Positions 20,501-31,404 of a stretch of 64,000 bases of DNA are shown here, piece after piece. The position numbers were made by a program, and so were the translations under genes. Position 1 is the first letter of the stretch. Each line of letters opens with the position of its first letter. Source of the stretch: Pelobates cultripes (lineage: Eukaryota; Chordata; Amphibia; Anura; Pelobatidae); NCBI GenBank assembly GCA_933207985.1, contig OW240913.1, forward strand, positions 280,919,828 through 280,983,827, written 5' to 3'. Below the pieces are notes generated by a model that was not told where the DNA came from, ran no database searches, and was given only the letters and a program-made list of their open reading frames with translations.

Positions 20501-21729
20501 ATCCTACCAAAACAGGTAGCACCTGAATTATTGTCATACTCATTATTGTCATAGTGTTGAGTGGATTCATTTGATAGGGAATGCCAGAGCTTGCCACACA
20601 GTACACTGATGATCATTGAAATGCTATCTATTTTAATAGGACGACTCGTCTTCAGGACCTGACTGATAATAAGGTGACCCTCGATGTTCTCCTATTGGTC
20701 TTGCCTACTTTTAGGTTCACATGGAACCTCCAGTCCATTGGTCTTTGCCCGTTCTCCACTCTTATTTGATCTGCTTGGGAAGGACTGCCAAAGCAGGGCA
20801 AACCTCATCCATGACACCGACACGTTGGCTTTGTTGCCAACATTATGGCAACTGAACAGAGGATAAATTCTAAATAGTTTTCCCAAAACATTCAATCTAG
20901 AATTTATTTCCAATGAGAAGATTTAATAACTTCAATCCATTAAATGGATAATGAGTACAGATTTACAGGTTGAGTTATGTGATATCTCCCATCAGCACCT
21001 TAAATGATTAATTTTGCTATGTCTAGTGTTTATTGTGTGTGAGATGTTACATAATGATAATAGCAAGGGTAAATATAATGAATATTTTTATTCTCCTTTT
21101 GAAAAGACAGAAGTGCTCTAATATTTTCTTTAAATGTACTGATCGTGTCCTCCTACATAGCTGAAAAAGGAGGAATTGTAAGTTTATGCAGGAAATGGTG
21201 ATGACAGAGGCAGATCCATAGGCTGTTAGTGTTTGGTACGTGAAAGTTATAGTTGCATTAAGTAGATAGAAAGGCTATAATTGTAATAAATAGATAATGG
21301 AAGAGGTGCTTAAAAGAAGGAGATGGGGACCAACTTACATACACATTTATAGAACAGAAAACCAACCATTTATTAACCTACCTCATAATGCTCTGAAATT
21401 GGTCTGTGGAAAAGCTAATTATCATTATTGGAGTCTGGATTATTCACCCAGGCCTATAGATTGAGACTCCACGCTATGCGGGGATGAGTAGTAACTGCTC
21501 ACCCATTTTTTCTTGAACCTTTTTCAGCCTCTGGTGATCTTACTTTCTTCTTCTTTTAAATAGATTTCTGGCCATGCAGAAGAGGCAGACATTTCATCAT
21601 TGATGTGGTTATGTCACGTATGCATCATTATCTTTTTTGTTGTAAATTATTATTATTATTATTTCTAAAGATCCTGCTTTTCAGAAATGTTCTATTTCAA
21701 TTGGTTACCTGTTTTTTTTAAACTTCTTT
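17571..21729. other. Unrecognised AT-rich intergenic DNA
   Basis: About 4.1 kb without a supported gene. Short frames of 60-73 codons show no family resemblance. A G-rich run lies at 19,710-19,730. An inverted pair around AAATTTAAGGCAAACATATCC and GGATAGTTTGG lies near 17,920-18,000. Confidence 0.4.
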
Positions 21730-21744
21730 GCATTTTTACTTTTT
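21730..21744. repeat. Target site duplication (left) of the ORF1-only L1 relative
   Basis: GCATTTTTACTTTTT here is identical to 24,407-24,421. Confidence 0.85.
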
Positions 21745-23219
21745 TTTTTTTTAACTCTTTATTTTTGGTATGCAGGTAGTTACAACAGTGCCTGTGTCGC
21801 CACAACAGCATTAGCAGGCTCGATTTTTATAGACATATGATAGCAGTATTGTGGCAAGTTGGATATGCATACATTTTTTTTAAAGTGAAAAGGGTAACGA
21901 TACAGCAAACGAGCTATCAAGAATATGGTTTAAGCTAAATTAGTGCGACTAGCTTGAGGCATCATGTGAGATCGACAGGCTTGTATACTTACAGAAAACA
22001 GTAATGTACAATTCGCTTGCCGTGTTTTAAAAACGCACACATTTTGGTTAACAAAACTGGCTAGGCAGATGTTGGTTGGAAAGAAATAAACAACAAGAGA
22101 AGTAATTGCTAGACCTTTCATTTGTTGCAGGTTAGTTGCTGGTTTTAACAGGTTTACCGTGTTGGCTAGTCTGCGTGCTATATGTGACATGTGTGTGATT
22201 ACCGCTGGGCATTTAAGTAAACTAATTAAAGTGTTGGCCTAATTGGGGGGACATCTCATTGTGGTTACGAGTCTAGAGATGGGGCATTAGGTCTCATAAT
22301 CCTCTTTGGTGTGACAGCTTTGGTATCCCTCACTTGGTATGAGGAATGATTTGTCTCTCCCGAAACCAAAAGGGGGATGTGAGCTGGGTTCCCCGTTAGT
22401 TATCACATGCACAGTTATGGTGGAGGTAAGATTCGAGCTAGGGTATCACTGCATGACTCTGAAAACTCCTGGCTCATTACTAGTCTGCACCTGCTGTGGG
22501 AGTCGCATAGTGGGTTTGAGTCAGGTAATTAGTAGTGAGCTTGTTAAGGGAGAGTTAACACAAAACCAAACAACAACATATTATATTGTAGAATCATCTG
22601 GTAAGCGTGTTAATAAAAATAAGACGTCTCCTAACTGTACATTTCCACCTTAGCAGGTACGCTGGGAGCCTGGCTGTAGTCAGATTAAATCAACAGAGAA
22701 AACAAGTAAAATGGCATATGATTAGCCGGCCAAAATGTATCTATACAGGGGAGAACAAGAACAAAAAAAATAAAAATAAACCCCCCCCCCCCCAAAAAAA
22801 AACCCTCAAGGTTATTGTGCGCAGAGAGCACTATTAGGCTATGCTTGTTATTTAGAATGAGGTTGCAGTAATATCTAGACTGTTAATATAATGACAGCAG
22901 GCTTCCCTGGTGTAACCGTCTGCAGAGCAGTTAGGTATGTGGCACCTTCATCTTTTTCCTTTATCGTAAGCATGTAAGGTTATTGTCTGAATCAGTGTTA
23001 GTTCTCATCATGTGTATCTCTTAATCGAGGTACACCCTGTACTGGTAACTGGGGTGGGAAACAAAAACAAGTTATTTTGCCATAGAGTGGGGACCAGGCT
23101 ATGTATATCATAAGAAACTGATGCCACTGGGTTTGACAGTGATAATCATAAACATAAAAATTAACATTATATTATCTGAATTGGTGTCCATGTGAGTCCC
23201 GGTCGTCGGCTGCTCCTGT
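21745..23219 (-). other. 3' region of the ORF1-only element
   Basis: About 1.5 kb after ORF1, with a C/A run at 22,780-22,803 and no reading frame that resembles ORF2. The length is close to that of the inter-ORF region of the full L1 (1.4 kb), but I see no obvious sequence match between them. Confidence 0.6.
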
Positions 23220-24305
23220 TCAGGTGGTTGCAGCTACATAAGAGTCCGAGGCGATCCGTCGTGGGACAAAGGGGGGAATGTTCTCGGGGTCCCAGCAGCT
23301 AGAGGGCGCCGGTTCAGGTTGCGTGTCTCGGGTAAGGGCTTCTGGGGGTAGCCCCAGGGCTGATAGAAGTCCGGCAGCCTCTTGGAGGTTGTGGATGGCG
23401 TGTGGAGTGGCTCCATGGTGCACCAGGAATGTCCGGGAGAGCTTCCACTGGTAGCGGACATTTTTCTGTTGTAGGAGCGCGGTCAGCGGCCGGAGCGTTT
23501 TCCTTCATGCCAGGGTGCTCCCCGAGAGGTCGGCGTAGACTGTGAGGAGCATGTTCTCGAAATGATAAGGTGAGTGTCCTCTTAGTGCCATTAGGACAGC
23601 GGTTTTGTCTGACCCACTTTGAAACCGGACCACCAGGTCCCTGGGGGCATTGTTTGGGGCCCTGATGGTTTTGGGTACTCGGAATTGGCCCTCTATCATC
23701 ACTGATTTAGCCTGTCAGGGTTGCAGTAGGGCCCCTATCAGGCGCCTCACAAAGTGTGGCAGCTCCGCGTCTGGTATCTCCTCCTTCACCCCACGCACCT
23801 TAATGTTGTTTTGGAGCCGGGAATCCTCTTGGGCAGCAAATCTGCGTTCGTATAGCTGGTTTTGGTGGTGTAATTCCTGAACTGTTTGCTGGAGCGACAA
23901 TAATTGTTGGGAGTGCTCCGTGGTGGTGAGTTCGAGTTTCCCGATGCGGCCTGTGAGGCCCCTCAGGTCCTTTCGGATTGAGGTTATGTCCGCTGAGATA
24001 TTTCTCTGGAGCTCGGCCAGCATCTCTTTTAGGTCGGATTTAGTCACCGGGGGCTCTGCTGGGTCCTGTGATCTCCGCATGAGACTCTCTGATGCCGGCG
24101 GATATTCCATTTCATTTCCTAGTGAGTCGTACTCAGAAAACTCGGAGCAACCTCCAGTGAGGGTGGCCATCTTGGGCCCAGTGGTACCATGCGCCTGCCG
24201 CCATAGTTCTCCAATTGTTAGCCCTGGACTGGGCTTGTCTGGTCTGAGCTTTTTGTTCTTGCGTCCCATCTGGATCTTGTTGGCGAGGGTGGTCCCCTTA
24301 AACAC
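23220..24305 (-). pseudogene. L1 ORF1-type protein, frameshifted
   Basis: The minus-strand frame 24,305-23,715 gives 196 residues: a basic start at MGRKNKKLRPDKPS (inside a longer frame), a coiled coil (KEMLAELQRNISADI onward) and the RRM opening RLQNNIKVRGVKEE. It breaks near 23,715 and continues in another frame at 23,702-23,505 with NNAPRDLVVRF (the C-terminal domain motif). After a further shift near 23,510 it continues in the frame 23,423-23,220, with EAAGLLSALGLPPEAL at the typical ORF1 C-terminus. Intact ORF1p would be about 340 residues, like the one at 368-1357. At least two frame breaks make it inactive. Confidence 0.82.
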
Positions 24306-24406
24306 TGTGGGTGCAATTAAGTTAAATATTTCACCCGATATTGGCTGTCTTGAAGAGGAGCTCTAGAAACGTGCGACCAGTCTCTGCGGCAGTCGGCTCC
24401 TCCCCC

Positions 24407-24421
24407 GCATTTTTACTTTTT
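24407..24421. repeat. Target site duplication (right) of the ORF1-only L1 relative
   Basis: Identical to 21,730-21,744. Confidence 0.85.
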
Positions 24422-25194
24422 AATGCTACACAAATACACAATAATAACAAATATATAATAAAAACAAAACAAAACAAAAAACTTACAGGACTTTCAAGTG
24501 TTTTTATTTTTACCCCTATGGCCTATATATTACACCTTTTAGCAAAAACATTTCCAAAAGTAGACTTGGCTGAAAGAAAAGGAGCAGTGACCATAAAAAT
24601 AAAAATGACGACTAATTGAGAACACTGAAAAATCATATATTGTAAAAAAAGTGTAATACTTGAGCCACTGTGAAATTGCATAGCACAAAAAAAAAAACAC
24701 CCGTCTGCTAGATGAGATGTCACTTTAATAGTGCTTAGGAGATCTGTCAGTTTTGTTTTCCTGATCTCCCTGTGGAAGAACTGTCTAAGGCAAGTGTTCA
24801 TGTAACAAAATAAATGATACAGAAATCACTTTGACGATCTGACAGTAAATGGTTTAAACAGATGTACAAACTACCCCCTTCTTCCAGAAAAAACGGTAAA
24901 TCCTTCTCAAAATCAAGTTTTTCCAATATGTTTTTTATATGTAGCCTTATTTAGGTACGAGGCATTTATTGTGTGTGTGTGATGTTTTCTTATAATTGGT
25001 CGAATCCTTCATTTCTGACATTTCAGAATTGTTGAATCTGCTTGCTATTTGCTTATCCTAGTTTACCAACATTATTTGACAACAATTGCATTATGAAAGA
25101 CTTTTAAAGATTTACAGAGAATTTACTAAACAGTGGTAAAAAAAATTATAACTGCTAAAATGAGTAATACTTGGAATTAGTGAACAACCCATGA
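24422..25194. other. Unrecognised AT-rich DNA
   Basis: No gene or element end recognised. Confidence 0.4.
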
Positions 25195-25749
25195 TTAAAG
25201 GAATATTATAGTCACCTAAATTACTTTAGCTAAATAAAGCAGTTTTAGTGTATAGATCATTCCCCTGCAATTTCACTGCTCAATTCACTGTCATTTAGGA
25301 GTTAAATCACTTTGTTTCTGTTTATGCAGCCCTAGCCACACCTCCCCTGGCTATGATTGACAGAGCCTGCATGAAAAAAAAAACTGGTTTCACTTTCAAA
25401 CAGATGTAATTTACCTTAAATAATTGTATCTCAATCTCTAAATTGAACTTTAATCACATGCAGGAGGCTCTTGCAGGGTCTAGCAAGCTATTAACATAGC
25501 AGGGGATAAGAAAATCTTAATTAAACAGAACTTGCAATAAAGAAAGCCTAAATAGGGCTCTCTTTACAGGAAGTGTTTATGGAAGGCTGTGCAAGTCACA
25601 TGCAGGGAGATGTGACTAGGGTTCATAAACAAAGGGATTTAACTCCTAAATGGCAGAGGATTGAGCAGTGAGGCTGCAGGGGCATGTTCTATACATACAA
25701 ACTGCTTCATTAAGCTAAAGTTGTTCAGGTGACTATAGTGTCCCTTTAA
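25195..25749. mobile_element. Complete TTAA miniature element
   Basis: 555 bp from TTAAAGGAATATTATAGTCACC to GGTGACTATAGTGTCCCTTTAA, with TTAA at both edges (25,195-25,198 and 25,746-25,749). The ends are imperfect inverted repeats that continue inward (TTTAGCTAAATAAAGCAGTTT against CTGCTTCATTAAGCTAAAG). No transposase frame. Same family as the fragments at 13.5-13.8 kb. Confidence 0.85.
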
Positions 25750-26329
25750 TACTATCCTGGATCTGAAGCTGACTTCAGTGTCTTTATAATTACAAGCTGT
25801 GAGTAATGAAACATCTGCCCTGTTTGTAGCTAGAGCAACACCAAAGTAGTAATACATACACGCTGAGGTCTGTGAGACCCCAGCATGTAATGAGTAACAA
25901 ACTAGCAAATTAACACTTTCAGATTCACAGAAGAGATTAAATTGATGTACTCCTCTCTGCTTTAGTACAAAACGTTTAATGAAATAAAATCATGTGGATG
26001 TGATGAGTGAGTGAGTGTGCGACACCAGCATATAAACAGAAAGTGAAAGCAATAAGTGTACTTCACACTGTGAGAGCCATTTGATTCTCTTAAACCTGTC
26101 TATCAAAGACCCCAGCATGTATTGATTTTACTTTTATCATAGCAGAGAGCAGTGCAGTGAAACCACACACTGTTTTACAAGGCATAACTTTTACACCAGA
26201 AAATTAACTTTTCCACTTGTGAAACTGCAACGTCATTTAGTAATAACAAATGGTGTTGTGGTTTCTATGGTTTCCTGTGGAGAAATTGAATTCCATTGGA
26301 AGTTTTTCTTCTTTAGCATCATGGCTAAA
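25750..26329. other. Unrecognised intergenic DNA
   Basis: Repeated CCCCAGCATGTA phrases at 25,877 and 26,110 hint at an old duplication. No gene seen. Confidence 0.35.
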
Positions 26330-26935
26330 CTATACCTCGAAGTTTGAATGACATAGGCGACACTCCAAGATGAAGAAGGTAAATTTTATTAGTGGGCTCA
26401 CCACTTCACAAAATAAGGTGCGACGTTTCGGCTCAACAGAGCCTTAATCATGCATAAGGTATACAAGGTAACACGTGTGCTTAAATAACCCAACCCCCAT
26501 TAATTATAATTAATAAATTACATCACATGTTGAAAAAGAAATAGAATATTAGCAACCTTTAACTAGGTATTGCTAATAAATATTTTTACGGCAAAATTTG
26601 TTCTACTAATATTCTATATTTTTGGGGATATTTATCCTTTGTTCTCAGTGAACGGATTCAGAGTTATATAGTATAGGTCGTTATACCTTTAAGAATTTTG
26701 TATGCTGTGTCCTTAGACTCCAGGTTTTATTTTTATTTCACACATATGTTTGTTCAACATGCCATGTAATTTATTAATTATAATTAATGGGAGTTGGGTT
26801 ATTTAAGCACATGTGTTTAAGGCTCTATTGACCTGAAACGTTGCACCCTATTTTGTGTAGTGGCGATCGCACTAATAAAATCTACCTTCTTCATCTTGGA
26901 GTGTCGCCTATGTCCTTCAAACTTTGAGTTTACAT
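26330..26935. mobile_element. Inverted pair of Penelope-like ends
   Basis: The left arm (about 26,338-26,550) and the inverted right arm (about 26,762-26,930) share GACATAGGCGACACTCCAAG with its complement, AATAAAATTTACC/TCTACC, the hammerhead-like segment and TTAATTATAATTAATAAATT. The 200-bp centre is AT-rich. It resembles the head-to-head arrangement of the 9.2-10.4 kb palindromes but is a different family and more diverged. Confidence 0.65.
26419..26454 (-). ncRNA. Hammerhead-ribozyme-like core with a swapped core pair
   Basis: Minus strand: stem I UGC, AUGAUUA in place of CUGAUGA, an extra A, stem II GGCUC/GAGCC around UGUU, GAAA, CGUC and the stem I partner GCA. GUC is the preferred cleavage triplet. 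The two changes fall at positions 3 and 8, which pair with each other in the hammerhead core, so C-G has become A-U. The opposite arm near 26,817-26,853 is more decayed. Confidence 0.4.
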
Positions 26936-27047
26936 TGGTGGATTCAGCGGTGTCCATCCCTGACAGGAAGCACCTCCTTGATCGAAGGTCGGAGATTGTA
27001 TGCGGTACCAGTGTGCAAGGTCCTTTGTTTTTGTCGGCTAAACCATA

Positions 27048-27055
27048 CCTGTCAA
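27048..27055. repeat. Target duplication (left) of the outer hAT-like element
   Basis: CCTGTCAA, matching CCTGTCAC at 30,580-30,587 in seven of eight bases. Confidence 0.6.
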
Positions 27056-27539
27056 CAGAGCCAGCCCATCCATTGGACCAAATGGGGCAATAGCTCCAGG
27101 TGACACCTTGACAGGGGTGAAATTTTGCCACCCCTGTCATAATTTAACAGCAGATTGGGAAAACTTTTCCCTCCGCCGGGGCGGGCTGTCATGTCGCACA
27201 AAATTCGAACATAATAGGGGCATCTGGGACGGGGAGTCTGACCTGAGATTTGCTGGGGGTTATAAACACATTTACCACAGACTTTCCGTCACTCCCTGAT
27301 TACCTGCCATGAGTGCCGGAACTTCAGTTATTTACTTTACTGAAAACATTGCGGCAGTGCTGTGGGCGGGCACCGGACCCTCTATGTCGGATTATCTGGG
27401 TGCTTCAGCAGTGGTAGGACACAGAGCCCCCTGATGGAGAAGTAGGCAGACAGGAGCAGGACAGGAGTCTAGGATTTAGGTTAGACTCCAGTCAGAAGCC
27501 ACACCACTGCGGATACAACAAAGGTAAGTGTCATTTGTG

Positions 27540-28325
27540 GCTGCAGTACACTGCTCCCCCAGCACACAAACAGACCCACACACAGACACACACTGCACCC
27601 CCAGTACACTGACACACTGTATCCCCAGCACACACAATGCACCACCAGCACACACACGTACACACTATACATCCCCAGCACATACACAGACACACACTGC
27701 ACCACTAGCACACAGATATATACACTATACATCCCCAGCATGCACAGACACACACAGCACCCCTAGCAAACATACACACTATACATACCAGCACACCCAA
27801 AGACACACAATGCACCTCTAGCATTCACACTATACATCCCCAGCACATACACAGACACACACTGCACCCCTAGCATACACACTATACATCCCCAGCACAC
27901 ACAAACACACACTGCATCCCCAACACACACACAGACACACACTGCAACCCCAGCACATACACAGACACAAATTGCAACCCCAGCACATACTGCAACCCCC
28001 AGCACACATACATCATCCTCCGGTACACACACACTGCATCCCCAACACACAGATACACACTGCATATCCAGCACACAGATATACACTGCATATCCAGCAC
28101 ACAGACACACACTGCACATCCAGCACACAGGCACAAACTGCACATCCAGCACACATACACAAACTGCATATCCAGCACACAGACACACATTACATCTCCA
28201 GCACACAGACAAACTGCATATCCAGCACACAGACACACATTACATCTCCAGCACACATAGATGCTGCATCCCCAGCACACATACATGCTGCACCCCCAGC
28301 ACACAGACACACTGCATCCTCCACA
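27540..28325. repeat. CA-rich minisatellite, part 1
   Basis: Imperfect units of about 20-30 bp of the type CACACACTGCA(T/C)CCCCAGCA with CAGACA interludes. The array resumes at 30,363-30,425 after the nested element, showing that the inner hAT landed within it. Confidence 0.9.
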
Positions 28326-28333
28326 CACACACT
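28326..28333. repeat. Target duplication (left) of the inner hAT-like element
   Basis: CACACACT, identical to 30,355-30,362. The surrounding CA-rich array lowers its weight, but it lies exactly at both terminal inverted repeats. Confidence 0.7.
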
Positions 28334-28789
28334 CAGGGCCGGACTGGGAGAAAAATTCGGCCCGGGCATTTTTTTAACACAGCGGCCCACTAAAAAGGGG
28401 GCGGGGCAGAGGAGGTGTGTTTTGTCATCACCAATGACAAACACGCCTCCTCTCAAAGTGAGCATGTTGGTTCAATGCTCTTCCAGGGCAGACCATGCGC
28501 AGAGCTCTGATGAAGAGCTCTAGCATGAGAAAAAAGTCCTGTATTTGTTATGCACAGTGCAAGCAAATTTAATAACATGCTTGCACTGTGTTTCCTTGCA
28601 ACTTGTCTCTGGTGTCTTTATAAATGGATACCAGGAGACAAAAGGCCAGGAAAGAGTATTGTGTATGTGTTTGGAGCCTGCTTGTGGTATTGCGTGTGTG
28701 TAGAGTGAGCTGGTCGTGGTGTGGTATTGTGTAATAAGGTCGGTTTTAGTCGTGTTGTGTTTGTGGTGTAATGTGATGCATATGTGGCT

Positions 28790-29197
28790 CAGGGACCCCC
28801 TCCCGCCCGGCTCTGGAAAGGGGTTAAAACTTACCTTTTTCCAGCGCCGGGCGGGGAGCTCTCCTCCTCCGATCCGCCCCGTCGGCTGAATGCGCATGCG
28901 CGGCAAGAGCTGCGCGCGCATTCAGCCGGTCGCATAGCAAAGCATTTATAATGCTTCCCTATGGACGCTTGCGTGCTCTCACTGTGATTTTCACAGTGAA
29001 AAGCACGCAAGCGCCTCTAGCGGCTGTCAATGAGACAGCTGCTAGAGGCTTTGGGGGAAGGCTTAACCCATTGATAAACATAGCAGTTTCTCTGAAACTG
29101 CTATGTTTATAAAACAATGGGTTAACCCTAGAAGGACCTGGCACCAAGACCACTTCATTAAGCTGAAGTGGTCTGGGTGGCTAGAGTGGTCCTTTAA
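28790..29197 (-). mobile_element. TTAA miniature element, one end missing
   Basis: Reverse complement of most of the 9574-10075 element, from GGGTCCCTGAG-like sequence to the intact end AGTGGTCCTTTAA at 29,197. The other terminus is absent. The same hairpins (CTAGCGGCTGTC pair, ATAGCAGTTTC pair) are present. Confidence 0.8.
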
Positions 29198-29202
29198 GAG
29201 TG

Positions 29203-29204
29203 TA

Positions 29205-29248
<44 letters not shown>

Positions 29249-29860
29249 TTGGAAGTATTGTGTATGTGTGTGGTGCAGTGTGTTGGGGGGGTTCTGTGTG
29301 TATGTGAGGGGTGCAGTATGTGTGTGTGTGAGGGGTGCGGTGTGTGTGAGGGGTGCGGTGTGTGTGTGTGCGGTGTGTGCTGTGCCGTGTGAGAGTGCCG
29401 TGTGTGTGTGAGAGTGCTGTGTGTGATGGGTGTGAGAGTGCTGTGAGTGTGATGGGTGTGAGAGTGCTGTGTGTGATGGGTGAGAGAGTGCTGTGTGAGA
29501 GAGTGCTGTGTGAGAGAGTGCTGTATGTGATGGGTGTGAGAGTGCTGTGTGAGATGGGTGTGAGAGTGCTGTGTGAGATGGGTGTGAGAGAGTGCTGTGT
29601 GTGATGGTGTGAGAGAGTGCTGTGTGTGATGGGTGTGAGAGTGCTGTGTGAGATGGGTGTGAGAGTGCTGTGTGAGAGAGTGATGGGTGTGATGGGTGTG
29701 AGAGTGCTGTGTGTGATGGGTGTGAGAGTGCTGTGTGTGATGGGTGTGAGAGTGCTGTGTGAGATGGGTGTGAGAGTGCTGTGTGAGATGGGTGTGAGAG
29801 TGCTGTGTGTGATGGGTGTGAGAGTGCTGTATAAATGTTATTGTGTGTGTGTGTAGGGGG
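29203..29860. repeat. GT-rich minisatellite (GTGTGAGAGTGCT units)
   Basis: (GT)n and (AT)n at 29,203-29,248, then units of 21-24 bp such as GATGGGTGTGAGAGTGCTGTGTGT. Frames on both strands here are repeat artefacts. Confidence 0.92.
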
Positions 29861-29989
29861 GGTAAATAAAACAAAAACAAAAAAAAACAGTCATTATGTC
29901 CCTTCTTACCTTTAGCCTGGGAGGGGGGGGACCGGCATGCTGGTGCCTGGGAGGCCGGGAGACAGTGTTCCCTGGTGGTCCTCGTGGGT

Positions 29990-30085
29990 GAGTGAACTCT
30001 AGCCTGTGAGGCTAGAGTTCACTCTCGCGAGATCCAGCCGTTGCCATGGCAACACGCCGGATCTCGCGAGAGGAACCCAGCGGAG
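29990..30085. repeat. GC-rich hairpins inside the inner hAT element
   Basis: GTGAACTCTAGCC and GGCTAGAGTTCAC pair at 29,992-30,021; CGCGAGATCC(A/G)GC and GCCGGATCTCGCG pair at 30,027-30,070. Confidence 0.7.
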
Positions 30086-30362
30086 CTGCAAGTTAGAGCT
30101 CCGCCGGGTCCTCTCTCCAGCCTGGCTGGCTGTCTCCCTCTCTGCCCGCCGGCGGCCGCATGTGGGCCGGTCAGGGAGATCCTTGATCTCCCCACCGGCC
30201 CGTCGTGGCAAACAGCGGGGCCGGCGCTAGGAGAGTGCCGGCCCTGCATAGACCGTCAGGGGAGATCCTGGGACCTCCCCTGCCGGCCTCGGCCCATGGC
30301 CACCGCGGCCCACCGGGCATTTGCCCGGTGTGCCCGATGGCCAGTCCGGGCCTGCACACACT

Positions 30363-30425
30363 CCATTCCCAGCACACACACACAGATACACACTGCATCC
30401 CCAGCACTTGTACAGACACACTATA
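30363..30425. repeat. CA-rich minisatellite, part 2
   Basis: Continuation of the 27,540-28,325 array after the inner hAT element. Confidence 0.8.
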
Positions 30426-30587
30426 TCCCCATATACAAGATACTGTGTTCACTACACATACTGTACAGTAGAGTGGATGTGGGCCTGTTAAGGTGGGCAA
30501 TGTTTTGTTAGGCGTGGTTTGGGGGGAGGGCAGCATTTCATGTTTGGACCCAGGCAGCACATGTCTTGAGCCGGCCCTGCCTGTCAC

Positions 30588-31404
30588 TAAATAGCATCTA
30601 TGCCATAAAAATGTACAATGTCAAGAAATGCGTTGGGCTCTAAGCTGTTATTTGCGTTAGCTAAATAAAATTCTATAAAGGGTTTATCCATAAAATGGTG
30701 AATTGCCATGAAATGAGAACCACATTTTGAAATATCCAAGCTAGCGGAAAAAATCAACAGAGCTAACTATCTAGATTTATCAGTTCATCATTTAATGAAT
30801 AACTACCGTTCACAGCAACACAGAGAATGTAACATGTATTTATATATGTTGCACATGCAAGAAATGTATAAAATGCAGATGGGATTATGATGTACTTTAA
30901 TGCTGGTTTGATATAAAAGATCATTCAGAACTCAAACAAAACTAGTCTAGACAGTAACTTAGCGTTGAATACAGTGAATCTTCATTCAAAGACAACTGCA
31001 GGGTGTACATCACAGGGAATTATTTAATATTTTTGGGGATTAAAGCAATGCAAAATGCTGTCATTCATTATGTATAAAAAGTGACAGTTACAATAACGAG
31101 TTTCAAATAATTGTTACTGGATAATTGACCACCATTGTGCAGACTTTTATAGTGCATCATAAAGTACTTTCATATCGGCTACAGTTTTACATTTTATTCT
31201 TTTTATACATAATTTATAAATGAGCATATGGTGCAAAAAACAATTTTCACGTAATTAATGAATTTTGTTGATACTGCATACTGTAGTTTATGAATTCACA
31301 GTTTGAAATAAGTACATTTGAAGCAAATTGTACATTTTACTAAGTAAACTTAAAATCCGAAATAAGCAGTTTACTTAACTTTTTCCCTTGTGAAATATGC
31401 AACA
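30588..31404. other. Unrecognised AT-rich DNA
   Basis: No gene or element end recognised. Confidence 0.4.

Larger units (their letters stand above)
21745..24406 (-). mobile_element. ORF1-only L1 relative (HAL1-like non-autonomous LINE)
   Basis: A 2.66-kb unit on the minus strand. It starts GGGGGAGGAGCCGAC at 24,406 (like the full L1 start), carries an L1 ORF1 (about 24,305 to 23,220), then about 1.5 kb without any endonuclease or reverse transcriptase, and ends in AAAATAAAGAG and an A tract at 21,745. Perfect 15-bp duplications flank both ends, so this is a complete insertion rather than a 5'-truncated L1: the 5' end and ORF1 are present while ORF2 is missing. In mammals such half-L1 elements are called HAL1. 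Mobility would require an ORF2 protein from another L1. Confidence 0.85.
28334..30354. mobile_element. Inner non-autonomous hAT-like element
   Basis: 2.0 kb from CAGGGCCGGACTGGGAG to GGCCAGTCCGGGCCTG, giving inverted ends of about 14 bp with one mismatch, an 8-bp duplication and long GC-rich subterminal sequence (GGCCCGGGCATTT against GGGCATTTGCCCGG). It contains a truncated TTAA miniature element and a GT-rich minisatellite. No transposase. Confidence 0.78.
27056..30579. mobile_element. Outer non-autonomous hAT-like element with nested insertions
   Basis: Left end CAGAGCCAGCCC, right end (inverted) CAGGGCCGGCTC, flanked by 8-bp duplications with one mismatch. hAT elements make 8-bp duplications and often start CAGGG. 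The interior holds a CA-rich minisatellite and a second hAT-like element. No transposase frame. The age is suggested by the TSD mismatch and imperfect termini. Confidence 0.62.

Noticed and set aside
18516..20913. Several 60-73-codon frames in the AT-rich region
   Set aside because: No motif, no splice-site pattern that I could support and no similarity to known proteins.
23650..24366. Plus-strand frames of 76 and 148 codons
   Set aside because: Antisense shadows of the ORF1 pseudogene of the ORF1-only element.
27481..28328. Cysteine-rich frames (repeated CVCVCWGC) on the minus strand
   Set aside because: These are translations of the CA-rich minisatellite, not cysteine-rich peptides.
29194..29880. 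228-codon His/Thr-rich frame and its plus-strand counterparts
   Set aside because: Artefacts of the GTGTGAGAGTGCT array.
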